Part shown: positions 14,307 to 21,624 of the stretch, in pieces
How positions within the stretch are numbered: the first letter of the stretch is position 1
Layout: each line of letters starts with the position of its first letter
Source of the DNA: an uncultured Pirellulales bacterium
GTDB lineage: Bacteria > Planctomycetota > Planctomycetia > Pirellulales > Lacipirellulaceae
DNA length: 23,608 bases
Assembly (NCBI GenBank): GCA_947258835.1
Contig: CAMYJY010000025.1
Coordinates: 1 to 23,608 of the forward strand
Direction: 5' to 3'
Program-made: the position numbers and the translations under genes
The notes under the pieces: generated by a model
The model's database searches: none
What the model saw: only the letters and a program-made list of their open reading frames with translations
What the model was told of the DNA's origin: nothing

Positions 14307-15353
14307 ATGAGCCGAGCCTGGGAGAGAGCGCGACGAGGAGCCGTGTTTTTGGGCGCGGTATTCGTGTCTTCGGTGTGGGCATTTCACTGGATGTTCCAGA
14401 AATCCATGCTGGAATCCATCTACTGGACAGTCATTACGATTGCCGGTGTGGGCTATTCGCAAAGCGTAGACACCGAAGTCCCCGACTCGCGGCAGTTTCT
14501 TTCCATCATGGTGATCGTTTTTGGCATGCTGGCCATGGCCTATACGCTCGCCATGCTAGTACAGGCCATTGTCGAAGGCCAACTCGATAAGGTTTTGGGA
14601 GCCAAGAAGATGAGCAAGGAAATCGAAAAACTCCAGCAGCACGTCATTGTCTGCGGCTTCGGTCGTATTGGCCAGAATTTGACCCAACGGTTGGCCCGGC
14701 ATGGCGTTTCTTTTCTGGTGATCGACCCCAATCCGGATGCAATCGCCGTCGCCAAAACGCTAGGTTACATCTGCCTGGAAGCGGATGCGACCGACGAGGG
14801 CGTGCTCACGACGGTAGGGCTCGACCGGGCTGCGACGATCGTATTGAGCATTCCCAGCGATCCCGAAAATGTTTTTTTGACGCTCACCATTCGCAATCTG
14901 AACCCAAAAATTACCATTGTGGCCCGCGGCGAAGATCCGCGCACGGAAAAAAAACTCCTGCAGGCGGGTGCGGACCAGGTGGTGATGCCCGCGATTATCG
15001 GCGCCGAGCGCATTGCCGATATCATTGTGCGGCCGGAAGCTTCCGAACTGCTCCGTTGCGTGGGCCACGAATCAGGTTTCAACGCAGAACTGGAGGAATT
15101 CACCGTCGCGGACTCCAGCCCCGCCTTGGGCCAACCCGTGCGTCAAACCGCGGCCGAACACCAGCTGATGATCGTAGCCATCCGCCGCGCCAGTGGCGAA
15201 ACCATCTTCAATCCCAACGACGAGGAACGGTTTGACGAGGGGGACATCGTGGTCGTCATGGGCCCGGAAGCCGACATCGAACATTTTTATGAAGCACACA
15301 TTGCTTGCACCGTTGCGAGTTGCGAGTTAGGAGTTGCGGGTTGCGGGTTATGA
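14307..15353 (+). CDS. Two-TM potassium channel with RCK (TrkA-N/TrkA-C) domains
   Basis: A probable inner-membrane ion channel gated by a cytoplasmic ligand-binding ring. ATG 14307 gives 348 residues. TM1 lies at about 11-30, the pore helix and filter at 34-52, TM2 at 63-88. An RCK N-domain starts at about 112 with HVIVCGFGRIGQN (GxGxxG at 117-122) and Asp in VIDPNPD as in NAD-binding members; a TrkA-C domain (SSPALGQPV...DIVVVMG) covers the end. The filter reads GVGYSQ rather than the common TVGYGD, lacking the last Gly and the acidic residue. The final 13 residues (VASCELG-VAGCGL) are encoded by a heptanucleotide repeat running into the gene's 3' end, so the native tail may have been replaced. 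No partner transporter is nearby. Confidence 0.9.
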   Translation: MSRAWERARRGAVFLGAVFVSSVWAFHWMFQKSMLESIYWTVITIAGVGYSQSVDTEVPDSRQFLSIMVIVFGMLAMAYTLAMLVQAIVEGQLDKVLGAKKMSKEIEKLQQHVIVCGFGRIGQNLTQRLARHGVSFLVIDPNPDAIAVAKTLGYICLEADATDEGVLTTVGLDRAATIVLSIPSDPENVFLTLTIRNLNPKITIVARGEDPRTEKKLLQAGADQVVMPAIIGAERIADIIVRPEASELLRCVGHESGFNAELEEFTVADSSPALGQPVRQTAAEHQLMIVAIRRASGETIFNPNDEERFDEGDIVVVMGPEADIEHFYEAHIACTVASCELGVAGCGL

Positions 15354-15413
15354 GTTATGCGAGTTGCGAGGCGCGAGGCGCGAGTTTCGGGTTGCGAGTT
15401 ACGAGTTACGGTT
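15312..15413 (+). repeat. Degenerate heptanucleotide tandem repeat (GTTGCGA)
   Basis: About fourteen 7-bp units follow the pattern GTTGCGA, with variants GTTGCGG, GTTACGA, GTTATGA and GGCGCGA. The first six units lie inside the channel gene and encode its last residues with a 7-residue period (21 nt). A shorter inverted block lies at 15996-16034. A small inverted stretch (ACTCGCGCCTCGAAACTCA) follows near 15431-15450. Confidence 0.85.
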
Positions 15414-15591
15414 GGTGTTGCGATTTACTAAACTCGCGCCTCGAAACTCAAGGGTGGCATCCAACGCTGGTAACGATTTGATGTGGTAGCGTGCCAGCAC
15501 GGTCATCTCCCCGTGCCCGCACTTGTTCGTATTCCAGTCTTTTCTCGCACAGCCGGCAAAATTGCCTGAATCTACAAAAGTTGGGAGTTGT

Positions 15592-15774
15592 TTCTCACGG
15601 AGGCACAGAGACACGGAGATAGTAAAGTCGTTTCGCCTCTGCACTGCCAACGTGCCCTTTCTCCGCACGGGCCCGCATTTTTCGGGGGCAACCTACAGGA
15701 ATGTGCTAGCGCGTGGCGTGTTCTTCTGTGGTTTGTGGTGTGAGCCGCTCTGTGTCTCTGTGCCTCCGTGAGAA
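15592..15774. repeat. Inverted repeat pair CTCACGGAGGCACAGAGACAC
   Basis: Left arm 15592-15618 (core CTCACGGAGGCACAGAGAC) and right arm 15748-15774 (its complement) agree at 26 of 27 positions, with one C/T difference. The 129-bp interior has no coding potential. The arms resemble the CACGGAGGCACAGAG-type spacer repeats that I recall from planctomycetes and other environmental bacteria. The layout resembles a miniature inverted-repeat element, but no target-site duplication was identified. Confidence 0.7.
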
Positions 15775-15844
15775 CAAATACAACGAGCCCGCTCTTGCAC
15801 CCGGACATGGCGGCGGGCAGCCGCGCTGGATTCCCGCCACCCGC

Positions 15845-15914
15845 GTCATTCCCGCGCAAGCGGGAATCTAGACAACTTGCACTGCTACTGGATTCCCGCC
15901 TACGCGGGAATGAC
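15845..15914. repeat. REPIN-like palindromic element, copy 2
   Basis: Same design as 5742-5812. The palindromes ATTCCCGC-GCAA-GCGGGAAT (15848-15867) and ATTCCCGC-CTAC-GCGGGAAT (15892-15911) are bounded by GTCATTCCCGC and GCGGGAATGAC. Between the palindromes both copies share GAATCTA on the left and TGCTACTGGATT on the right, so they belong to one family rather than being unrelated palindromes. Confidence 0.87.
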
Positions 15915-15995
15915 TGCCCCCCCCAATACTGCCCACAAAATCGTTATCAGCGCAGCACAGGAGGGGGGCAAAGCGGATTACCTCTTGGGCTTGCG

Positions 15996-16034
15996 CTCGC
16001 AACCCGCAACCCGCAACTCGCAACTCGAAACTCA
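15996..16034 (-). repeat. Inverted heptanucleotide repeat block at the 3' end of cbiET
   Basis: Five to six units of the complement of the GTTGCGA heptamer (TCGCAAC, CCGCAAC, TCGAAAC). The cbiET stop codon (16032-16034) lies in the last partial unit. Together with the array at 15312-15413 it brackets the intergenic island with the same motif in opposite orientations. Confidence 0.75.
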
Positions 16035-17282
16035 TTTCGTCGCTGCGATCAAGAAGGTGGGATGCAGGGCGTCGAACTTGAGACGTTCTAATTGGTCCGT
16101 GCCGCGGGCGATATTCAGCATCCAGACTTGGACTTCGGTGGCGCGCGTCCCCAGTGCTTGGCGGAGCTCGTCCAAGGCTCCAATGCTGATCAGGTTGGCC
16201 ACCAAGCGGCCACCGCCGGTAAGACGCTCGAAGGCCAACTCGGCAATGCGGACCACCTCGCGGCCGCTCCCTTCCAGAAAGACCGCATCCGGATCGGGCA
16301 AGTCGGACCAGGCTTCCGGGGCGCGGCCTAAAATAGGCCTTACATTGGAGACGCCAAATCGCTCGGCATTCTCTTGAATCAACCCGGCATCCTCGGGATC
16401 TTGTTCGATGGCAAAGACCTGACCCCCTGGTGCCAGCTGGGCCGCTTCGATGCTGACCGTGCCACATCCCGCGCCCACGTCCCAGATCACTCCCCGGGTG
16501 TGTAACGCCATTTGGGCCAGCGCCAGCGAGCGGACTTCCACTGGGGTTAATAGCCCGTGCTTGGGAGTCGACTGCACAAAGGCCTCGTCAGGATTACCAA
16601 ACAATTGGTGTCGTTGCAGATCGCGAGCTCGATCGGGAACCGTGGTGTCCCGCACCAAGACCATCACATTCAGCGATTCAAACTGCTGGCCGGCAATTTC
16701 CACTACCGTACCGCGCGTAACGCATTCATTGCGGGCACCCAGGTTTTCGCACACGTAAACCGTAAAATAATCTAGCTGACGATCGAGCAAGGCCTGAGCC
16801 ACAGCGGCCGGACCATGTTCCGCGGTGGTGAAGAGTCCCACCTTTTCGGCCACCCGAATGCGTTCCACGACGGCTTCCAAGGAATGGTTGGCCAAATTGG
16901 TGAGGTAGGCCTCATCCCAACTCTCTTTGACGCGGGCAAAAGCCAGCTGCATGCTGCTGACGTGGGGTACAATTTCGCACCGCTCCCGTCCCAAAGCGTC
17001 ACACAGATAACGCGCCAGTCCATAGAATAGTGGATCACCGATGACCAGGATGGCAATCTGCTCGGCGCCAGACGCATTGATCTGCCGGACCACTTCCCCT
17101 AAATCCCCCCCCATCACCAACCGCTGACCGCGGGCCTCCTGCACCAGGTCGAGCGTCCGCTGATTGCCGACCAGGATGTCGGCCTCCAGAATCAATTCAC
17201 GCGCGCTGGCAGGCACGGCAGCCAGGCCATCATCGCCAATGCCAATAATCGAGATCGCTTGGGAAATACTCGTTGGAGTCAT
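16032..17282 (-). CDS. cobL: Precorrin-6Y C5,15-methyltransferase (decarboxylating), CbiE-CbiT fusion
   Basis: Methylates carbons 5 and 15 of the corrin precursor and decarboxylates the ring's acetate side chain in cobalamin synthesis. The 416-residue protein fuses two enzymes. A CbiE tetrapyrrole methylase occupies about 10-212 (SIIGIGDDGL at the start, GDPLFYG at 82-88, SMQLAFAR). A CbiT class I SAM methyltransferase occupies about 230-416, with TPVEVRSLALA and the SAM loop VGAGCGT at 269-275, followed by FAIEQDPE. Both domains look intact and the length is that of CobL. No other cobalamin gene is in the window, so the remaining steps must lie elsewhere or this enzyme is a relic or part of a salvage route. 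The stop codon abuts a repeat block. Confidence 0.95.
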   Translation of the reverse strand: MTPTSISQAISIIGIGDDGLAAVPASARELILEADILVGNQRTLDLVQEARGQRLVMGGDLGEVVRQINASGAEQIAILVIGDPLFYGLARYLCDALGRERCEIVPHVSSMQLAFARVKESWDEAYLTNLANHSLEAVVERIRVAEKVGLFTTAEHGPAAVAQALLDRQLDYFTVYVCENLGARNECVTRGTVVEIAGQQFESLNVMVLVRDTTVPDRARDLQRHQLFGNPDEAFVQSTPKHGLLTPVEVRSLALAQMALHTRGVIWDVGAGCGTVSIEAAQLAPGGQVFAIEQDPEDAGLIQENAERFGVSNVRPILGRAPEAWSDLPDPDAVFLEGSGREVVRIAELAFERLTGGGRLVANLISIGALDELRQALGTRATEVQVWMLNIARGTDQLERLKFDALHPTFLIAATK

Positions 17283-17383
17283 GGCCCACGGAGGGTTGGT
17301 AGCGAGTCAAAGGGTCAAAACAAGGGCCACAGGGGGGAACGCGGCCCCCTTCAGGGTACCCACAAATACCAACCGACTCCAGC

Positions 17384-17417
17384 CCTGAGAATGTGTTTTA
17401 AAATTCACATTCTCAGG
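17384..17417 (-). terminator. 12-bp-arm hairpin between glgX and cbiET
   Basis: CCTGAGAATGTG (17384-17395) and its exact complement CACATTCTCAGG (17406-17417) flank the loop TTTTAAAATT. It lies between the 3' end of glgX and the start of cbiET on the minus strand, about 100 nt from each gene. There is no T-run beyond the stem. It could end glgX transcription, shape the cbiET leader, or be a mobile palindrome. Confidence 0.5.
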
Positions 17418-17420
17418 TCC

Positions 17421-17505
<85 letters not shown>

Positions 17506-17520
17506 TGTGAAAACACGTTC

Positions 17521-19638
17521 TTACGCCACATAACACATCAGCGTGTGGTGTTTCAGCGCAAGTTTGCCATTGTGGGGAAGCCGGGGGCCATCCAGGTTGG
17601 GGAATATATCTTGGGGGCTGGGCGCAGCCGTGTTAATAAATTGCTGCCAGTCCAGCGACTGCACGCCAGGGGGCATGAGATACTCCTGCGTGCTTGAGCC
17701 GGCATGCATCAGCAGCATCAGCGGCCGTGCGGCCGGGTCCTCCAGTCCAGCAGTACCAAAAATACAGAGGAAGCTCTGGCTGGGCTGTTCCCACGTCATC
17801 GGCTGGCCATCGGGAAGATACCAGCTTACGTCTGGTAATTCCCCGTTGGCAGCCGGCGCGCCCGTCAAGAAAGTCGCGCGCCGGACGGTGGGCTGGGACA
17901 ATCGAAAGGCCACCAGGGCCTGGGTGAACCGCAACATCTCGACATTTTTTTCCAACAACTTCCAATCGAACCAACTGATGGCATTGTCTTGGCAGTAGGC
18001 ATTGTTATTGCCTCGCTGGGTCCGCAGGATTTCATCGCCCGACAGGAGCATCGGCGTGCCGTGACTTAACAGCAGCGTGGCCATCATGTTTTTGGCCTGA
18101 CGCCGACGCAGCTCGACAATCGGTTGCCGTCGCGTGGGGCCCTCGACACCATAGTTGGCGCTGTAGTTGTTGTTGTCGCCGTCTCGATTGTCTTCGCCGT
18201 TGGCCTGATTGTGTTTTTGTTCGTAACTGACCAGGTCGTAGAGCGGATAGCCATCGTGCGAGGTCACAAAATTGATACTGTGGTAAGGCCGCCGGCCGCT
18301 GGTTTGGTAGAGGTCGCTGGAACCGGCCAGTCGCGTAGCGACAGCCCCCGACAGCCCCTGATCGCCCCGCCAGTAGCGACGTACGTCGTCCCGATAATGT
18401 CCATTCCACTCGGCCCAGCGCGTGTCGGCAAACGAGCCGACCTGAAACGCACCGGCCGCATCCCAGGCCTCGGCGATGATTTTTGTATCGGCCAACAGGG
18501 GATCTTCGGCAATCACTTCCACCAGCGGTGGATTCGGCATCAACTCACCACTGCGATCGCGGCTGAGGATGGAAGCCAGATCAAAGCGAAACCCATCGAT
18601 ATGATAATTGTGCACCCAATGCCGCAGGCAGTGAAAGATCATTTCACGACAGATGGGATGGTTGCCATTGACCGTATTCCCGCAGCCCGAATAGTTCTTG
18701 TAGGTGCCATCGGGATTGTTCATGTAATAAACTTTGTTTTCCAGCCCTTTAAAACTCAGGGTGGGGCCGTCCTGGTTGCCTTCGGCCGTGTGATTGAACA
18801 CCACGTCCAGAATCACCTCGATATCTGCTGCGTGCAGAGCCCGCACCATTTCCTTGAACTGGCGGACCTGATCGCCCGCTTTGGACCCGTGCATGTAGCC
18901 ACGATGCGGGGAGAAAAAGGCCAGCGAATCGTAGCCCCAGTAATTTCGCCGCTCGGCTTTATTGCCCAGCGGATCGTTGACGGGAAACTCGTGTACGGGC
19001 ATCAATTCGACGGCGGTGACTCCCAGCGATTTGAGGTAAGGGATCTTGTCGATGACGCCCAGGTAGCTGCCCGGATGTTTGGACTTGCTCGAGGAGCTCC
19101 GCGTAAATCCCCGCACATGCATCTCGTAAATCACCGACTCGGACATCGGCCGCCGTAAATGCCGGTCACCCTGCCAGTCAAACGCATCATCCACCACCAC
19201 GCATTTGGGCGGGCGAATCACGCCGTCGTTGGAGGACTGAAACTTACCGGCCAAGGCCCGTGCGTAGGGATCAATCAGCCTGGCCCGCCCATCAAAGCGG
19301 TGGCCCTCCTCCGGCCGGTAGGGCCCGTCGGCCTGGTAATGATACAATTGCCCCGACTTCAGCCCAGGTACAAAAACGCTCCAAATATCTCCCCAGCGAT
19401 CGGTCTCCGGATTGAGGTCAATAATTCGGTAGGGGTCACGGTCGGTGACCCGTCGGTAGAGCAAGACCCGCATGACGGTGGCCGAATGGCTGTAAACGGC
19501 GAACTGCACGCCGGCATCTTCCACGATGGCCCCGTAGGGCAGTGGGTAGTAGAACTGCAAAAAACGTTGCGATTTGGCCATAACTACGGGCGGGTGGCCG
19601 GTGGCGGTGGAGAGATGCGGAGTCCATTGGGTTAACAT
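17521..19638 (-). CDS. glgX: Glycogen debranching enzyme GlgX (isoamylase type)
   Basis: Hydrolyses alpha-1,6 branches of glycogen. From ATG 19638 the protein has 705 residues; the frame extends to a GTG at 19695, and an internal ATG at 19581 is also possible. No ribosome binding site decides the start. A CBM48-like N-domain (from PLPYGAIVEDAGVQFAVYS to the GYRPEEG region) precedes a GH13 barrel with the four conserved regions: DVVFNHTAE, DGFRFDLAS with nucleophile Asp353, IIAEAWD with acid Glu390, and FVTSHDG with Asp462. Full length and intact. The C-terminal beta domain ends at HHTLMCYVA. No glycogen synthase or phosphorylase gene is adjacent; palindromic repeats follow the stop codon. Confidence 0.95.
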   Translation of the reverse strand: MLTQWTPHLSTATGHPPVVMAKSQRFLQFYYPLPYGAIVEDAGVQFAVYSHSATVMRVLLYRRVTDRDPYRIIDLNPETDRWGDIWSVFVPGLKSGQLYHYQADGPYRPEEGHRFDGRARLIDPYARALAGKFQSSNDGVIRPPKCVVVDDAFDWQGDRHLRRPMSESVIYEMHVRGFTRSSSSKSKHPGSYLGVIDKIPYLKSLGVTAVELMPVHEFPVNDPLGNKAERRNYWGYDSLAFFSPHRGYMHGSKAGDQVRQFKEMVRALHAADIEVILDVVFNHTAEGNQDGPTLSFKGLENKVYYMNNPDGTYKNYSGCGNTVNGNHPICREMIFHCLRHWVHNYHIDGFRFDLASILSRDRSGELMPNPPLVEVIAEDPLLADTKIIAEAWDAAGAFQVGSFADTRWAEWNGHYRDDVRRYWRGDQGLSGAVATRLAGSSDLYQTSGRRPYHSINFVTSHDGYPLYDLVSYEQKHNQANGEDNRDGDNNNYSANYGVEGPTRRQPIVELRRRQAKNMMATLLLSHGTPMLLSGDEILRTQRGNNNAYCQDNAISWFDWKLLEKNVEMLRFTQALVAFRLSQPTVRRATFLTGAPAANGELPDVSWYLPDGQPMTWEQPSQSFLCIFGTAGLEDPAARPLMLLMHAGSSTQEYLMPPGVQSLDWQQFINTAAPSPQDIFPNLDGPRLPHNGKLALKHHTLMCYVA

Positions 19639-19749
19639 AGGCGGAGGCTCTTGGGAAGGACTAAGGTCTAACAGGATTAAAAAATGTGCCAACACCCCTG
19701 CCCTGCGGTAGAGGCACGCCTTAATCTTTCGACACCTGTCGAGATTCGC

Positions 19750-19778
19750 TTGACAGCCAAATAAGCCGTCTATATAGC
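19750..19778 (+). promoter_or_regulatory. Candidate promoter in the glgX-purM gap
   Basis: A perfect TTGACA (19750-19755) is followed by TATATA at 15 nt (19771) or TATAGC at 17 nt (19773). It points right, into about 460 bp without a recognisable gene before purM. Neither -10 choice is ideal, so the call is tentative. Confidence 0.35.
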
Positions 19779-20070
19779 TTCGCTCTACCTAATTTCCGCT
19801 GCTACCGTCGCTGCCCATGCAACAGGTTGTCTGCTGGCTGGTCGCGCAGACCGGTCCAGCAGGTCCAGTTTGGCTAGCCGATCCAAGTGGCATGCGTAGC
19901 GGCCGGCAACATCAGATTGACCCCTACAATCGGCCCTCTCGGTTCCCGGCCCCGCGGCCGCCCCGTGCTGGGAGAGATTCTGGCCCGCAGTCGGACAGCG
20001 GGAGCGGGCCCGAGTCCTGCGGGCGGTGGACGGGAAGACGTCTCGGCTCCTGGCCACCGCCACCGGTCCG

Positions 20071-20100
20071 TTGACATGGCCCGCGGAACCGTCGTAAAAT
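20071..20100 (+). promoter_or_regulatory. Probable purM promoter
   Basis: TTGACA (20071-20076) is a perfect -35 box and TAAAAT (20095-20100) matches the -10 consensus at five of six positions, with an 18-nt spacer. It is the best promoter match I found in the window. Transcription would begin near 20107, leaving a leader of about 130 nt before the purM ATG at 20238. Confidence 0.55.
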
Positions 20101-20237
20101 TCCTAGCCGTGGTTGCCTGGGGGCTTCTGGCGAGCGTTGGTGTTGCGCATGGCACCTGGGCACCCGGTGTGCCCCTCCGTTTGGTGAGCGACTAGCAGGA
20201 GCGGATCCGGGGGTCGTAGATTCCCTCATCCAATTGC

Positions 20238-21311
20238 ATGGCAAACATAACTTACAAGGATGCGGGCGTTGATCTGGAGCGCTACGGGCAAGCGATGGCC
20301 CGCCTGCCATCCCTCTTGCGGAAGACGCATTGCCCCCGCGTGTTGCCCTGGAATAACGGCTTTGCCGGGCTCTTCGCGCTGGACTTTGCCGGTGGCCTGT
20401 TTTCCCGGAATTACCGAGAACCGGTGCTGGTTTCGGGGACCGATGGGGTGGGCACCAAGCTCAAGCTGGCCCAGTTGGCGGGACGCCACGATACCGTGGG
20501 TATCGATCTGGTGGCGATGTGCGTGAACGATACTATCTGCTGCGGCGCCGAGCCGCTGTTTTTCCTCGACTATGTGGCGATGGCCGAGGATGATCCGGGC
20601 CGGTTGGAGCAGATTGTCAGCGGCATTAGCGCTGGTTGCCTGGAAAGCGATGCGGCCCTGATCGGTGGCGAAACGGCCATCATGCCCGACCTCTACCAGT
20701 CCGGTGACTACGACCTGGCCGGCTTTTGCGTGGGGATCGTGGAGAAATCCCGCTTGCTGGATGGTCGCGCTATTGTCCCGGGGGATGTCGTGCTCGGTAT
20801 TGAGTCCAGCGGTATCCACTCCAATGGATTTAGCTTGGTACGTAAGATTGTGTTCGCCCATGCCGGGCTGGCGGTGGACGATCCGGTTGATTTTTCGGAG
20901 CAAACCGTGGGGGAAGTCCTCCTCGAACCGACCCAGCTCTATGCGCGGGCCACGCGGGAGGTGCTGCACCACTACAAAGTAAAATCCGTCGTGCATGGCA
21001 TGGCCCACATTACCGGGGGTGGCTTGCATGAGAACCTGGCCCGCGTCTTACCGCCCCATGCCGATGCGGAAATCGGCCGGGGAAGTTGGCCACTGCCTGC
21101 CGTCTTCGCTTGGTTGCAAACGCTGGGAGAGGTGGCGGACGAAGAAATGTACCGCGTCTTCAACATGGGGATCGGTTTTACGATGGTTGTCAGCGAGTAC
21201 TACGCTGAAAGCATCCAGCAGCAGCTTGCCGGTCTGGGACTGGCGAGTTGGCCCATCGGCAGGATTGTGGCTGGCAGCGGTGAGAGCCGCTGGTGCGCTG
21301 CGGGCTCCTAG
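20238..21311 (+). CDS. purM: Phosphoribosylformylglycinamidine cyclo-ligase
   Basis: ATP-dependent ring closure producing aminoimidazole ribotide, the fifth step of purine synthesis. The 357-residue protein begins MANITYKDAGVDLERYGQAM, the usual AIR synthetase opening, so ATG 20238 is firm even without a ribosome binding site. The ATP-binding GTDGVGTKLK is at 67-76, then GIDLVAMCVNDTICCGAEPLFFLDY, the IGGETAIMPDLY motif, SSGIHSNGFSLVR, and HITGGGLHENL in the C-terminal domain, with FNMGIGF near the end. All motifs are intact. It is transcribed away from glgX, probably alone from the promoter at 20071-20100. Converges on the channel remnant at 21367. Confidence 0.98.
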   Translation: MANITYKDAGVDLERYGQAMARLPSLLRKTHCPRVLPWNNGFAGLFALDFAGGLFSRNYREPVLVSGTDGVGTKLKLAQLAGRHDTVGIDLVAMCVNDTICCGAEPLFFLDYVAMAEDDPGRLEQIVSGISAGCLESDAALIGGETAIMPDLYQSGDYDLAGFCVGIVEKSRLLDGRAIVPGDVVLGIESSGIHSNGFSLVRKIVFAHAGLAVDDPVDFSEQTVGEVLLEPTQLYARATREVLHHYKVKSVVHGMAHITGGGLHENLARVLPPHADAEIGRGSWPLPAVFAWLQTLGEVADEEMYRVFNMGIGFTMVVSEYYAESIQQQLAGLGLASWPIGRIVAGSGESRWCAAGS

Positions 21312-21327
21312 GGCGGCAGTGAATTTT

Positions 21328-21346
21328 GAACCACGACGAAACAACG
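21328..21346. repeat. Short interspersed repeat GAACCAC-ACGAAACAACG, copy 2
   Basis: Second copy of the 19-nt sequence at 3060-3078, with one mismatch, in the 55-bp gap after purM and before the 3' end of the channel remnant. The purine-rich context continues with GGAAACGAAG and a further CACCACGAATC. Confidence 0.4.
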
Positions 21347-21366
21347 GAAACGAAGTGCACCACGAA

Positions 21367-21585
21367 TCAACAGCGGTCTAGCTGGCGCTGGATCGCCTGC
21401 AATTGTTCACGGATTTCTTGCAACTCGTTCACTTCTTCGTCCGCGCTCGGGTCGACGAACCAGGACGCGACAAATCCGGTAAAGGCGCCAAACAATCCGA
21501 CGCCGGCAATCATCGCCAGGGCCGCGACAGCCCTGCCGCCGCTGGTCACCGGATACCGGTCTTCTTTTCCGGGGGGCCTACCCAC
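21367..21585 (-). pseudogene. Probable 3' remnant of a two-TM potassium channel gene
   Basis: A 72-codon frame starting at GTG 21585. From about residue 9 it reads EDRYPVTSGGRAVAALAMIA, followed by GVGLFGAFTGFVASWFV and a coiled-coil tail (EVNELQEIREQLQAIQRQL). This closely resembles the part of voltage-type potassium channels that starts at the Asp of the filter motif (TVGYGD-RYPVT) and runs through the last membrane helix. The filter itself and everything before it are missing: an in-frame stop lies 6 codons upstream of the GTG, and dsbD ends only 39 bp away. I therefore read it as a truncated channel whose 5' part was lost, perhaps when dsbD or a repeat arrived. A genuine single-span small membrane protein is the alternative. 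Confidence 0.6.
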
Positions 21586-21624
21586 GTATCGATGAGCGGT
21601 TCATACCGCGGCCCCAGTTTGTCA

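Larger units (their letters stand above)
15354..16031. other. Repeat island without genes between the channel and cbiET
   Basis: This 678-bp stretch has no credible protein gene; the short frames across it are made of repeat sequence. From left to right it holds the heptanucleotide array (to about 15413), a 27-bp imperfect inverted repeat pair (15592-15618 and 15748-15774), the second REPIN-like element (15845-15914), and an inverted heptanucleotide block (15996-16034) that runs into the 3' end of cbiET. The neighbouring genes converge here, so both 3' ends abut repeat DNA. Confidence 0.8.
19639..20237. other. Unexplained 599-bp spacer between glgX and purM
   Basis: A non-coding stretch between divergent genes. 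The part from about 19800 to 20070 is GC-rich with many short self-complementary stretches and has no protein I recognise in any frame. Two promoter-like sites point right (19750 and 20071). No signature of RNase P RNA, tmRNA, SRP RNA or a known riboswitch was seen. The region therefore holds at least the purM promoter and possibly an unidentified structured RNA. Confidence 0.5.

Noticed and set aside
15312..15413. CRISPR array suggested by repeated units
   Set aside because: Units are 7 bp, contiguous and degenerate without spacers, and there are no cas genes.
15523..15771. 82-codon frame across the repeat island
   Set aside because: It is composed of repeat arms (CACGGAGGCACAGAG type) and spacer; no protein features.
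19800..20070. RNase P RNA, tmRNA, SRP RNA or cobalamin riboswitch in the glgX-purM gap
   Set aside because: None of the invariant sequence blocks that I know for these RNAs could be found on either strand.
20076..20195. 39-codon frame MARGTVVKFLAVVAWGLLAS with a signal-peptide-like start, between glgX and purM
   Set aside because: Its ATG overlaps the -35 box and the -10 box lies within its first codons, so the purM transcript would start inside the frame. No ribosome binding site and no family resemblance.
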